Assembly: GCA_017446775.1 (NCBI GenBank)
Contig: JAFSQE010000001.1
Location: 17,954-81,953 of the forward strand
Direction of reading: 5' to 3'
DNA: 64,000 nucleotides
From: Bacteroidales bacterium
GTDB taxonomy: Bacteria > Bacteroidota > Bacteroidia > Bacteroidales > UBA932
A model generated the notes under the pieces. The model was not told where the DNA came from. It saw nothing but the letters and a program-made list of their open reading frames with translations, and ran no database searches. The position numbers and the translations under genes were made by a program. Positions 16,383 through 24,602 of this stretch are shown here, in pieces (the first letter of the stretch is position 1; each line of letters opens with the position of its first letter).

Positions 16383-18725
16383 ATGGACTTACGTTTTATA
16401 CTGATACCGGCCCTGGCCGCCCTGCTTTCCGTATCCCCCCTTTCCGCGGGGCCGGCCGATGCGGACACCCTTGCCCCATTGTTCCCATTCCAGCCGACGC
16501 ACGGAGCACCGGACAATATAACCAATGTCAAAACATGGGCCGGCGCGGATGACCGGCCGGCCGGCACAGACGGTTTCATCAGCGCCAGCGGCGACCACTT
16601 CGTGGACGGCAAGGGGCAAATAATACGGTTTCTCGGAACCAATATAGGGATGACCGGGTGCTTCCCGGACCATGCCTCCTCAGACCGTCTGGCAGAAGAA
16701 CTCGCCCGGTACGGCATCAATATCGTCCGGATGCATTACGTCAGCCACCGGACTCCACCCGAAGGGTATCCGGTTAAAGATTCGTTTATCGAACCTGTGC
16801 AGCTGGAACGGTTTGACTATCTGTTTGCAAAGCTTAAGGAACGGGGAATATATGTCTATTTCCAGTTGAACATAGCCCGCAAGTTCAGCGGGGTGAACGG
16901 TTTGCAAAACGCAGCCAGTCTGCCAAAATACAAGAACGGGGTCGACAACTACGACTACCGGATGATCCAGCTTCAGAAGCGGTTCCTGAAAGAGATTCTT
17001 TCCCACGTAAATCCATACACCGGGCTTGCATATAAGGACGATCCGGCCATTGCCATGATGGAATTGGCAAACGAAAACTCTATCGTAAACGTCTGGTTTG
17101 CTCCAAAGTACAAGTTCACGGAACTTGTAGAGCCGTATAAAAGCAATCTCAAGGATATGTGGAATATCTGGCTCCTGGCCAAGTACGGTAACACCAATGC
17201 GCTTAAGGCAGCCTGGCAGACCGGCAGGCCGGGCGACTGGCCAAAGGGGCAGCGTCTTGAAGACGGAACCATAGACTGGCCGTTACAGCGCAACTGGGCG
17301 CAGCTGCCACGGCGGGCGGTCGATTACACAGAATTCCTTGCCCATCTGGAGTCGGTGTATTTTTCAGAAATGTACTGCTATGCCAAAGTCTCTCTAGGTG
17401 TACGGCAACCGATAACCGGGACACAGCTGGAATATGGATTCAACCTGCCCCAGGCAAAGATGAATTATTGTGACATTCACGGATATTGGTGCCATCCCTC
17501 TTTCCGCAAGGAGTGGAACTGGTTTGACTTTGACATCCGCAACGATGCGATGGTCAACGGGCAAGGGCACCCATCCCTGTCTTTCACCAACTACGGTTAT
17601 CCTGCTTCAACCATTGCCAAGCTGGCGCGGGCACGAATCCTTGGCCGCCCCTTTACCGTCAGCGAATATGACCATCCCAATCTGAACGAGTTCTCTGCAG
17701 AGGGCAACCTCATGCTCGCCGCCTTGGGGGCTTTCCAAAACTGGTCAGGCCTGATGCAGTTCGCATGGATTCTGGATACTGATTATGATCGGGATTACAT
17801 GCATCCTATGTTTGATATGTGCTCGGCTCCGCAGAAACTGGTTCATTTCCCCGCATGCTACGCAATGTTCGTAAGGGGTGACGTAAAAAAGGGAGATGAT
17901 TCTATCGTATTTGCATATCCCTCTTCTGCCCAATCTGACATAGCCGCGGTTGCTTCAGGCCGCAGGGCAGATGCACACGGCGCACACAGTTCAGTATTTC
18001 TGAACAGCCTTCCCCTTGCAGTAGTTTCCGGACGGCAGGTCATGGAATTCCCAGAACTGTTCCAGACAGAGAATCGCACCGTTATCCGTACAGAAGAGGA
18101 TATTCCCCGCACAATCACCGATGCCGTGGAAAACCGGCTGGTAAAGAGTAGCACCGGAGAGATAACATGGGACTGGCGGGACGACAATGCCGGTGTATTC
18201 ATGGTCGACACTCGGAATGTGAAAGTTTTTTCCGGCTTTGTCAAGGGTCGTTCTTTCTTATACCGGGGGATGGTCCTGACTCCAGGGAAAACCAGGCTGG
18301 ACTGGCTGACGCTTTCCCTCACGCTCGCTTCGCCAAAGGGGCAGAACAAAGCGGGGAATAACCTGCAGCCGGGGTCCTATCTTCTAGCAGCAACGGGGGT
18401 GGTACGCAATACCGGAGAAAAGATAGTCTATCCTCCGGACCTTCCCGGAAGGATCTCCTGCGGCGTCTCGGAAGGTGGAGCCGTTGGCACAGGGCCAATC
18501 CTGTGCGAAGGGATACCTGCACGGCTGACGTTTAGCGGCATCGCGGGACGTGTGAAATGTTTTGCCCTGGGGCCGGACGGAGAGCGGCTCCGTGAAGTTC
18601 CGGTCACGACAGACAACGATGGGCAGGCAACAATCTATATCAGTCCCGAATACAAGACCGTCTGGTACGAGATTATAGTTGACGAAGCGCCGGTGATTCC
18701 GGCTACATGGGAATCTCGCCTGTGA
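16383..18725 (+). CDS. Large exported glycoside hydrolase, clan GH-A (GH5/GH42-like)
   Basis: A 780-residue secreted protein (leader ~1-22, ending SPLSAG). The barrel (~75-460) opens with FLGTNIGMTG and carries Glu231 in MELANENSIV as acid/base and Glu428 in FTVSEYDHPN as likely nucleophile. GIYVYFQLNIA and CDIHGYWCHPS are further barrel strands. The remaining ~300 residues form one or two beta-sandwich modules. Proteins of this layout are annotated as cellulase-family or beta-galactosidase-like hydrolases; exact specificity is not readable. It closes the operon. Its last 23 bases overlap the 3' end of the convergent DUF4249 gene, so no room remains for a simple terminator. Confidence 0.75.
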   Translation: MDLRFILIPALAALLSVSPLSAGPADADTLAPLFPFQPTHGAPDNITNVKTWAGADDRPAGTDGFISASGDHFVDGKGQIIRFLGTNIGMTGCFPDHASSDRLAEELARYGINIVRMHYVSHRTPPEGYPVKDSFIEPVQLERFDYLFAKLKERGIYVYFQLNIARKFSGVNGLQNAASLPKYKNGVDNYDYRMIQLQKRFLKEILSHVNPYTGLAYKDDPAIAMMELANENSIVNVWFAPKYKFTELVEPYKSNLKDMWNIWLLAKYGNTNALKAAWQTGRPGDWPKGQRLEDGTIDWPLQRNWAQLPRRAVDYTEFLAHLESVYFSEMYCYAKVSLGVRQPITGTQLEYGFNLPQAKMNYCDIHGYWCHPSFRKEWNWFDFDIRNDAMVNGQGHPSLSFTNYGYPASTIAKLARARILGRPFTVSEYDHPNLNEFSAEGNLMLAALGAFQNWSGLMQFAWILDTDYDRDYMHPMFDMCSAPQKLVHFPACYAMFVRGDVKKGDDSIVFAYPSSAQSDIAAVASGRRADAHGAHSSVFLNSLPLAVVSGRQVMEFPELFQTENRTVIRTEEDIPRTITDAVENRLVKSSTGEITWDWRDDNAGVFMVDTRNVKVFSGFVKGRSFLYRGMVLTPGKTRLDWLTLSLTLASPKGQNKAGNNLQPGSYLLAATGVVRNTGEKIVYPPDLPGRISCGVSEGGAVGTGPILCEGIPARLTFSGIAGRVKCFALGPDGERLREVPVTTDNDGQATIYISPEYKTVWYEIIVDEAPVIPATWESRL

Positions 18726-19698
18726 AGGGGACGGGGGTGCCGGGGGTAATCCACTCAATGGGGGTGATTGCCGATACGAATCCCAGCCCGCCTGTGACAT
18801 TCTCCGGATAAATCATCGGCTCTGTCATAAAGCCAATGTCGTTATACGCCGCCGAGATTGCCTTCACATAGAGGAACTCGTCAAAGTCCAGGGTGTATAT
18901 CTTGTAGTGACGGTCTTTCTTGTAGGAGTCTCCCTCCTGGAACTCCGCCCAGAAGTCGTTCCACTCCCCGTAATAATAACCCCACTTGCTGGCAAGTATC
19001 TTGAGGGTATAGGAGCCGTCGGCAAACATCTCGTCAGAGAAGACGTTGAAATCGTTGCCGTAGCCCAGAAACTCCGACACCTCTGCCCCCATCGGGTTGA
19101 GTACCTTGTCCAGGGAGGTGTCTACGTGCACTTTGTGGTGATACTCCCGCACGCTCTGCCCGTCGGCGTCGATGCGGCTGTATACGTCCGTGACCACCAG
19201 CATATAGAAATCCTGCGTCCCTACATTGTCCTTAAAGGTGACGGCATCCTGCCGGCGCTGCTCTTTCTCGCCGTCCAGCATGCTCTCTACCGTAACTTCA
19301 GAAACCTCAACCTTGGTGATTTCGCCCACCGCAACCGGCACTTCGGCCCGGGCGGTAGCTGTGAGGCCGTTGTACTCTGCCTTGAAATACAACTTATCGC
19401 CGGCAACCAGCGGCGTGGAAAACACATACCTGGCACTCTCCTGATCTTGCTCGTGCACCAGCTCCACGTCCTTTGAATTAACCTGCACCGTGACCTTTGC
19501 ATCCACGGCCTCGCAATGGCTCTTTTCGCTGCAGTATACAAACAAAGTATGTTCCGCTTCGTCCTGCTTTATCTGGGCGTTAAGCACCAATACCGGGGGA
19601 TTATCGTCACTCCAGATTGTCTCTATCTCATTCTCGCACGCCGTCAGTGGGAGAATCGCCGCCAGGGCCATCATTATTTTAATACTGTATCCTTTCAT
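18703..19698 (-). CDS. DUF4249-type lipoprotein
   Basis: A 331-residue lipoprotein with lipobox LTAC (Cys21). The body is beta-rich, with the DUF4249 hallmarks CENEIETIWSDDNPPVLVLNAQI near the mature N-terminus (cited in part) and an SAAYNDIGFMTEP-type C-terminal block. DUF4249 proteins are nearly always encoded beside a FecA/RagA-type TonB receptor, as here: the receptor gene ends 6 bases upstream on the same strand. The pair probably works at the outer membrane in uptake of a non-glycan ligand (metal chelate, peptide or similar), but this is inference. Its 3' end overlaps the hydrolase gene on the other strand by 23 bp. Confidence 0.82.
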   Translation of the reverse strand: MKGYSIKIMMALAAILPLTACENEIETIWSDDNPPVLVLNAQIKQDEAEHTLFVYCSEKSHCEAVDAKVTVQVNSKDVELVHEQDQESARYVFSTPLVAGDKLYFKAEYNGLTATARAEVPVAVGEITKVEVSEVTVESMLDGEKEQRRQDAVTFKDNVGTQDFYMLVVTDVYSRIDADGQSVREYHHKVHVDTSLDKVLNPMGAEVSEFLGYGNDFNVFSDEMFADGSYTLKILASKWGYYYGEWNDFWAEFQEGDSYKKDRHYKIYTLDFDEFLYVKAISAAYNDIGFMTEPMIYPENVTGGLGFVSAITPIEWITPGTPVPFTGEIPM

Positions 19699-19704
19699 GG
19701 CAAC

Positions 19705-22119
19705 CTAGAATTTACGGGTGTAACTGAAAGAGGGCAGAATTGGCAAAATGGTAATCTTGGAGACCTTTATACCCTCCTTTACAGGTGTCCAGGTGGTGGT
19801 ATCATACTCAACGGTGCGGTCCTTATACACAAAGTCCGGGTTCATGTTGTTGTAGACATTGTATATGCTGATGTTCCACACCCGCTCCCCGCGGCGTTTC
19901 TGCCGATGGAAGTTGATTCCCAGATTGAGCGTGTGCGACGGCGGCAGGCGGTAATTGCCGCGAGACGAGACATAGTCCACCTCGCTTTTGTACCCCTCAG
20001 GCGAAGTAACCGCAAAGGTACGGGTGGTAAGGGTGGTGACGCCGCCGGTAAAGAACTTCCAGCTGCCGGAGACATCTATCCTTTTGTTGAACTTGTGGTT
20101 CACTACCAGGCTCACATCGTGCCGACGGTCGTATTTGAAGGGGAACCATTCGCCGCGGTTTATACTGCCGTCGGGGAAGCGCCGCTCGCTCTTGGCCAGC
20201 GTATAACCCAGCCAGCCGGTGGTGGCTCCCGTCTTTTTCTGGATGAACAGCTCCATGCCGTAGGCGCGACCGATACCCATCGCCACCTTGTCTTCCCAGC
20301 CGGTGGATGTGATTATTACCGACATGCCGTCTTTGTATTCAAGGATGTTGTTCATATCCTTATAATAGCCTTCCAGCGATATCTCCCAGCCGTGCGGACC
20401 GTCCCAGTATGTGCCCAGCGACCACTGGTTGGCCGTTTCCGGTTTGATGTTCTTGGTAATCGGCACCCACAGGTCGGTGGGGAGCGATATGTCCGTAGAC
20501 GAGAGCAGGTGCACATACTGCGACATGCGGGCATAGGATGCCTTTATGCTGACCCCGCCCCCGATATCAACACGGCCCGAGAAGCGCGGCTGCAGCGACG
20601 CATAAGACTTGCCCTGGGTATGGAACAGGCTCAGATGCACGCCCGGGTTGAACGACAGCCTGCTGCCTATCACAAAGTCATCTTCTATATACAACGACCC
20701 CTCGTGCCCGACAAGAACGCCGCCGGAGGCCATTTTCATCGTGGTGTCGATAATCGTCTCCTTCCCCTGGGTCTCTTTCTGGGAAAGGGTGGCCGACTGC
20801 GGCCGGAAGTTGTGGTAGATATACTCCGCTCCAAACTTTACCAGATGCTCCGGCACCGGATTGTAGTCAAAATCGACCTTAAGGTCCACATCGTTGATTC
20901 CAGAGTCATATTTGATCTCCATCTTCTCTGCAGATTCCACGTCCTTGACCTTGTTTGTGTATCGGTAACCCGCGGCGATATCCATCTCGTAATGGTTGTA
21001 CGCCAGGGTCGTGTTGGCGAATATCTTGCTGCCGATGGCGTGGTTCCACCTGAGTGCCGCAACGCTGTTGCCCCAGTCCAGGTTGATCTTGGTAAGGTCG
21101 TTGCTGGTAACCATATTGGTGCCGTCGTAGTAATTATTGTCCTCCTCTACATTCACCAGAAAGCGGTCGCGGCCGTGGTATATGCTTCCGATAAGGCGGT
21201 CACCATTGTCAAACTTGTGCGTTATCTTCCCGTTCAGGTCATAGAAATAGTAGTTGGCCGGAACATCGTACATCCTGAGTATCGGGGTAAAGAGGAACGT
21301 GTGCAGCACGCGGGCGCTCACAGAATAGGAGGTCTTGTCATATACCAGCGGCCCCTCCAGATGGACGCGGTCGGAGAGCATCCCCACGCTTACAAGGCCG
21401 TGAGTCTCTTTCATATTGCCGTCGTTGGTGCGCACATCTATCACAGAAGAGAGGCGCCCTCCGTATCGTGCGGGGAATGAGCCCTTGAACAGCGTCACCT
21501 TCTTGACCGCCTCCGGCGTGAACACAGAGAAGATACCCATCATGTGGCTCACGCTGTACAGGGGGATATCGTCCAGCAGAATCAGGTTCTCGTCGGGGCC
21601 GCCGCCGCGCACATAAATGCCAGAAGTACCTGTCACGCCGCTCTGCACCCCCGGCAGATACTGCAGCGACTTTAGCACATCCTTCTCTCCAAACAGCGCA
21701 GGCATGCTCTCCAGGGCATACTGCGGAACCTCCAGCGCACCGGTATTGGTAGAATTGATGCCCGCCTCCTTTCGCGCCGTAACCACCGCCTCCTTAATCT
21801 GCGCCGAGGGCTCGAGACGGATGTTTATCACCGTATCCCGGCGGAGGGTTATCAGGTGCGTCTGCTCTGCATATCCAAGGTAGGACCATGTTATGGAACG
21901 TTCGCCCGCAGGCAGGCTCAGGGTATAATAGCCATAGTTGTTGGCCACCGCCCCCACGATAGATGCCGACGCCTTGGGGTTGTTGTACACCACTCCCGCC
22001 CCTATAAGCATCTCTGAACTCTTTGCATCGGAGATATATCCGCTCACCGTAACCTTCTGGGCCAACACTGTTGCAGGAACCGCAACCGCCAGGAATAAAA
22101 CACACAAAATCCTTTTCAT
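19705..22119 (-). CDS. TonB-dependent receptor with carboxypeptidase-like N-terminal domain
   Basis: An 804-residue outer-membrane receptor. It has a signal peptide (1-20, VLAQ), a carboxypeptidase-regulatory-like domain (~22-105, VSGYISDAKSSEMLIGAGVV), a plug (~120-230, with SGIYVRGGGPDENLILLDDI), and a barrel ending PSFSYTRKF. It is the non-SusC type: the plug lacks the SusC signature and the partner is DUF4249, not SusD. It probably binds its ligand at the surface and is energised by TonB. No clean TAnnTTTG element was found in the 100 bp upstream; the closest is TAACTTCG at 22151-22144. Confidence 0.92.
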   Translation of the reverse strand: MKRILCVLFLAVAVPATVLAQKVTVSGYISDAKSSEMLIGAGVVYNNPKASASIVGAVANNYGYYTLSLPAGERSITWSYLGYAEQTHLITLRRDTVINIRLEPSAQIKEAVVTARKEAGINSTNTGALEVPQYALESMPALFGEKDVLKSLQYLPGVQSGVTGTSGIYVRGGGPDENLILLDDIPLYSVSHMMGIFSVFTPEAVKKVTLFKGSFPARYGGRLSSVIDVRTNDGNMKETHGLVSVGMLSDRVHLEGPLVYDKTSYSVSARVLHTFLFTPILRMYDVPANYYFYDLNGKITHKFDNGDRLIGSIYHGRDRFLVNVEEDNNYYDGTNMVTSNDLTKINLDWGNSVAALRWNHAIGSKIFANTTLAYNHYEMDIAAGYRYTNKVKDVESAEKMEIKYDSGINDVDLKVDFDYNPVPEHLVKFGAEYIYHNFRPQSATLSQKETQGKETIIDTTMKMASGGVLVGHEGSLYIEDDFVIGSRLSFNPGVHLSLFHTQGKSYASLQPRFSGRVDIGGGVSIKASYARMSQYVHLLSSTDISLPTDLWVPITKNIKPETANQWSLGTYWDGPHGWEISLEGYYKDMNNILEYKDGMSVIITSTGWEDKVAMGIGRAYGMELFIQKKTGATTGWLGYTLAKSERRFPDGSINRGEWFPFKYDRRHDVSLVVNHKFNKRIDVSGSWKFFTGGVTTLTTRTFAVTSPEGYKSEVDYVSSRGNYRLPPSHTLNLGINFHRQKRRGERVWNISIYNVYNNMNPDFVYKDRTVEYDTTTWTPVKEGIKVSKITILPILPSFSYTRKF

Positions 22120-22219
22120 ACCACCTTAAATGCAGATAATGTGCGAAGTTAACAAATTTTCACAAACCCCTTCCGGGACCGGCACAACCATGGAGCACGG
22201 AGCCATTCCCGGCTAAGCC

Positions 22220-22798
22220 TTAAATGACCATGTCGGCCATCAGGTCGCGGCGCCCAATCAGACTAAAGATTGCAATGCGATTATCTTCGTTAAGAATACG
22301 CAGGGTGCAGAGCACCTCGCCAATTGTAGAGCCACTGGTGGTCACATCGTCTATAACAAGCACATTCTGCTCACGGATGGTTCTGCACAACTGCTCGTCG
22401 GCTTCTGTGCCGAAACGTAGAAACTCTGTCATATAGGGGCGGAACCGACTCTTACGCACATCGCGGGCGATGGTGAAATAATCTTTCTGGTGGATAAGAT
22501 CCAGCATATGTTCTATATTCTGCCGCACCTCCTGCTTTTGGGCTTCAGTGTAGCGGGGGCGACCGTTTTCCAGAACATCATCAAGATATGCAGCGCTGAA
22601 GGCATCCATATCGAACGATATGCTGGCGGGCAGATTTTTAACCAGTTCCATTTTGCGCAAAGAGGGCCGTGCAAGACGATAGATATAGCGCAACATATAC
22701 TGATTGACGCGACTGGTCGACTGCGGCATTACCACCAGGTCGTAATCATACAAATTTACACGACGGCTAAGGTCGTTGACTGCTTTCTGGATAATCAA
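22220..22798 (-). CDS. Phosphoribosyltransferase-fold protein, N-terminus unclear (possibly truncated)
   Basis: 192 residues if read from a TTG at 22798. The PRPP-binding signature VLVIDDVTTSGSTI marks a type I phosphoribosyltransferase fold, followed by a normal-looking C-terminus (IFSLIGRRDL). The N-terminal segment (YDYDLVVMPQSTSRVNQYML) is intact, but no ATG is available. Reading upstream in frame gives TGA five codons before the TTG, and an ATG at 22849 that would give only 12 codons before that TGA. I suspect the gene has lost its 5' part or carries a nonsense mutation, perhaps with arrival of the AT-rich neighbour. The base or substrate used is unknown, and a functional TTG start is not excluded. 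Confidence 0.6.
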   Translation of the reverse strand: MIIQKAVNDLSRRVNLYDYDLVVMPQSTSRVNQYMLRYIYRLARPSLRKMELVKNLPASISFDMDAFSAAYLDDVLENGRPRYTEAQKQEVRQNIEHMLDLIHQKDYFTIARDVRKSRFRPYMTEFLRFGTEADEQLCRTIREQNVLVIDDVTTSGSTIGEVLCTLRILNEDNRIAIFSLIGRRDLMADMVI

Positions 22799-22851
22799 CC
22801 AACGGCCTAGTCAGAAGACCACAAGACAATCACGCAATCTGAGATCCATCC

Positions 22852-22882
22852 TTGTTTTTCATATCAAAATGACGTATATTTG
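22852..22882 (+). promoter_or_regulatory. Promoter of the AT-rich lipoprotein gene
   Basis: TATATTTG (22875-22882) is an exact -7 match with TTG (22852-22854) 20 bp upstream. Predicted start near 22889 leaves an ~87-nt leader. The surrounding 22799-22975 interval is AT-rich and otherwise shows no gene; it includes the blocked 5' extension of the phosphoribosyltransferase frame. Confidence 0.6.
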
Positions 22883-22975
22883 AGTATTGTGTGTTTTTCG
22901 TATGTCATTAAACTGAGACTGGGTTAGCAAGATTTAGCTCTTGCAACAGAATAAAACAGACTAATCTTGTGTTAT

Positions 22976-23728
22976 ATGAAAAGACTTGGTATTTTATGCC
23001 TGCTTACAGTGTTTGGCGTTACGATGCTGGGCTCTTGTGAACAACCAGACATGACAGGGCTTGAATTGTCATTAACGCCTGGAGAGTGCCTGAAAAGCAA
23101 TACCATGAGGATTTGGAAAAACAATGGCTTTGTCACACATAGTGGAAGAGACAGCGGATTTGGGATTCGCGTCAGTTTGGATTTTGATACGAATGACATG
23201 GAGCGGGTCATCGTATCGAAAACAGGAAACGGAATTCCGGGAGTTTATAGGTTCTGCCCGAATGACGAGACTTTTAATTCTTTTGGAGATAATTCAACTG
23301 AAGTCAAAGAATCATACTATTCTATTCTGAACTATGCTCTAACCACCAACAAATTGCTTCAACTTACAACAATTTATAATGACGGCTCTTTCCGTCTAAA
23401 AGCCAACAAAAGATTTGCAGGGATTGAAGCCGGAGAAGAGTTATCTGGGTTGGCTTATTTGGCGGAAGTACAATACCCATATCCGTCCCCCTTCCCCATT
23501 AATCCACCGGAAGGTATGGTTGCTCTTCCCAGAAGCATTGAGATAAGGATACTTTTGAATGACAGGGAAATAATTGATGATACCGTCATAATGCATGTTG
23601 AAATCCCCGTGAAAATCGGTATGCTGTTACACACGCTTCAGGACAGGCTGACCGACCCTGATGCCCCCATGCAATACCAGGACGAAGTATTAATCGGCGA
23701 TTTAACTATCCCCAAAAATATGAAATAG
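22976..23728 (+). CDS. Hypothetical lipoprotein, AT-rich gene
   Basis: A 250-residue lipoprotein with lipobox MLGSC (Cys21), starting at the ATG at 22976 (an in-frame TTG three codons earlier is less likely). No family is recognised. The mature protein is polar, with repeated beta-strand patterns (GIRVSLDFD, SIEIRILLND, VIMHVEIPV) and a conserved-looking GVYRFCPND segment. Base composition is plainly lower in GC than the genes on both sides, with A/T-ending codons common, which suggests recent arrival. It stands alone with its own promoter between the phosphoribosyltransferase-like frame and ispD. Confidence 0.75.
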   Translation: MKRLGILCLLTVFGVTMLGSCEQPDMTGLELSLTPGECLKSNTMRIWKNNGFVTHSGRDSGFGIRVSLDFDTNDMERVIVSKTGNGIPGVYRFCPNDETFNSFGDNSTEVKESYYSILNYALTTNKLLQLTTIYNDGSFRLKANKRFAGIEAGEELSGLAYLAEVQYPYPSPFPINPPEGMVALPRSIEIRILLNDREIIDDTVIMHVEIPVKIGMLLHTLQDRLTDPDAPMQYQDEVLIGDLTIPKNMK

Positions 23729-23812
23729 TTTTATCGGCATATCTTTGCCGGAAAGGTTGTGTCCGCTACAGGGCATAGTATTCCTTTGTGAACTTTGCGG
23801 CCAGCATGAGGC

Positions 23813-24508
23813 TTAATCTCGCGAAGCAAGAGTAGCTTTACCCAGCCGCAGGCGGGCAATTTCCAGATCTTCCGGGGTGGTGATCTTGATATTGTAGCGC
23901 AAGCCTTCCACCAGGTTTATCCTGTAGCCCGCGGCCTCTGCCACAGAGGCGTCGTCGGTATAAGAGGGGTCGTAGGGGAGTTTGTATGCGGCCTTTATCA
24001 CCTCGCTGCGGAACACCTGCGGGGTCTGGATCAGTCGGATATCGTCCCGCCTGAGCACATAGCTCTCGGGGCCGCTCACCTCGCGCACGGTCTCTACCGG
24101 AGGGCATGCCGGCACGGCGTTGCCCATCTCTTCTCCCGCAGCAAACATCTTCTCCAGGAATTCTGTTGTAACAAAGGGGCGCACGCCGTCGTGAATCGCC
24201 ACCACGGTATCGTCGGGCAGATATTGCAGCGCGTTGGACACAGAGTGGAAGCGGGTTATGCCGCCGGAGGGGACAGCGTACCGCTCCAGAAAGCCGGTGT
24301 CGGTGCAATACTGCTTCCACCAAGCCTTCTTTTCCGGGCTCAGTACAACGATGATTCCCACCGGGAAAGAGAGCGAGAGAAACTGCTCTATGGTGTGGCG
24401 CAGGATTGGCTTGCCGCCAATGGAAAGGAACTGCTTGGGAGTATCGCCCCCCATGCGCGTTCCGCTGCCCGCGGCAACTATAATCGCATATTTTTTACGC
24501 TCGCCCAT
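23813..24508 (-). CDS. ispD: 2-C-methyl-D-erythritol 4-phosphate cytidylyltransferase
   Basis: A 231-residue IspD starting at the ATG at 24508, giving the usual family length; the longer frame to 24562 is rejected. The nucleotidyltransferase signature VAAGSGTRMG (11-20) with Lys25 (TPKQF) is present, followed by VAIHDGVRPFV and IKITTPEDLEIA, both diagnostic. It transfers CMP from CTP to methylerythritol phosphate in the non-mevalonate isoprenoid pathway. It is divergent from purH. A -7 element TATATTTG lies at 24547-24540. Confidence 0.95.
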   Translation of the reverse strand: MGERKKYAIIVAAGSGTRMGGDTPKQFLSIGGKPILRHTIEQFLSLSFPVGIIVVLSPEKKAWWKQYCTDTGFLERYAVPSGGITRFHSVSNALQYLPDDTVVAIHDGVRPFVTTEFLEKMFAAGEEMGNAVPACPPVETVREVSGPESYVLRRDDIRLIQTPQVFRSEVIKAAYKLPYDPSYTDDASVAEAAGYRINLVEGLRYNIKITTPEDLEIARLRLGKATLASRD

Positions 24509-24539
24509 TTCCCTCTTTTTTTTGCTGCAATCGACGTTA

Positions 24540-24577
24540 CAAATATAAAGTATTTCCCACATTTTTAACTAAATTTG
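24540..24577. promoter_or_regulatory. Divergent promoters for ispD (-) and purH (+)
   Basis: TATATTTG on the minus strand (24547-24540) serves ispD with a predicted ~25-nt leader. TAAATTTG on the plus strand (24570-24577) serves purH with a ~20-nt leader. The -33 elements are not clear for either, so assignment rests on the exact -7 matches and position. Confidence 0.5.
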
Positions 24578-24602
24578 TAGGCTCAAACAGACCACCATCA
24601 AG

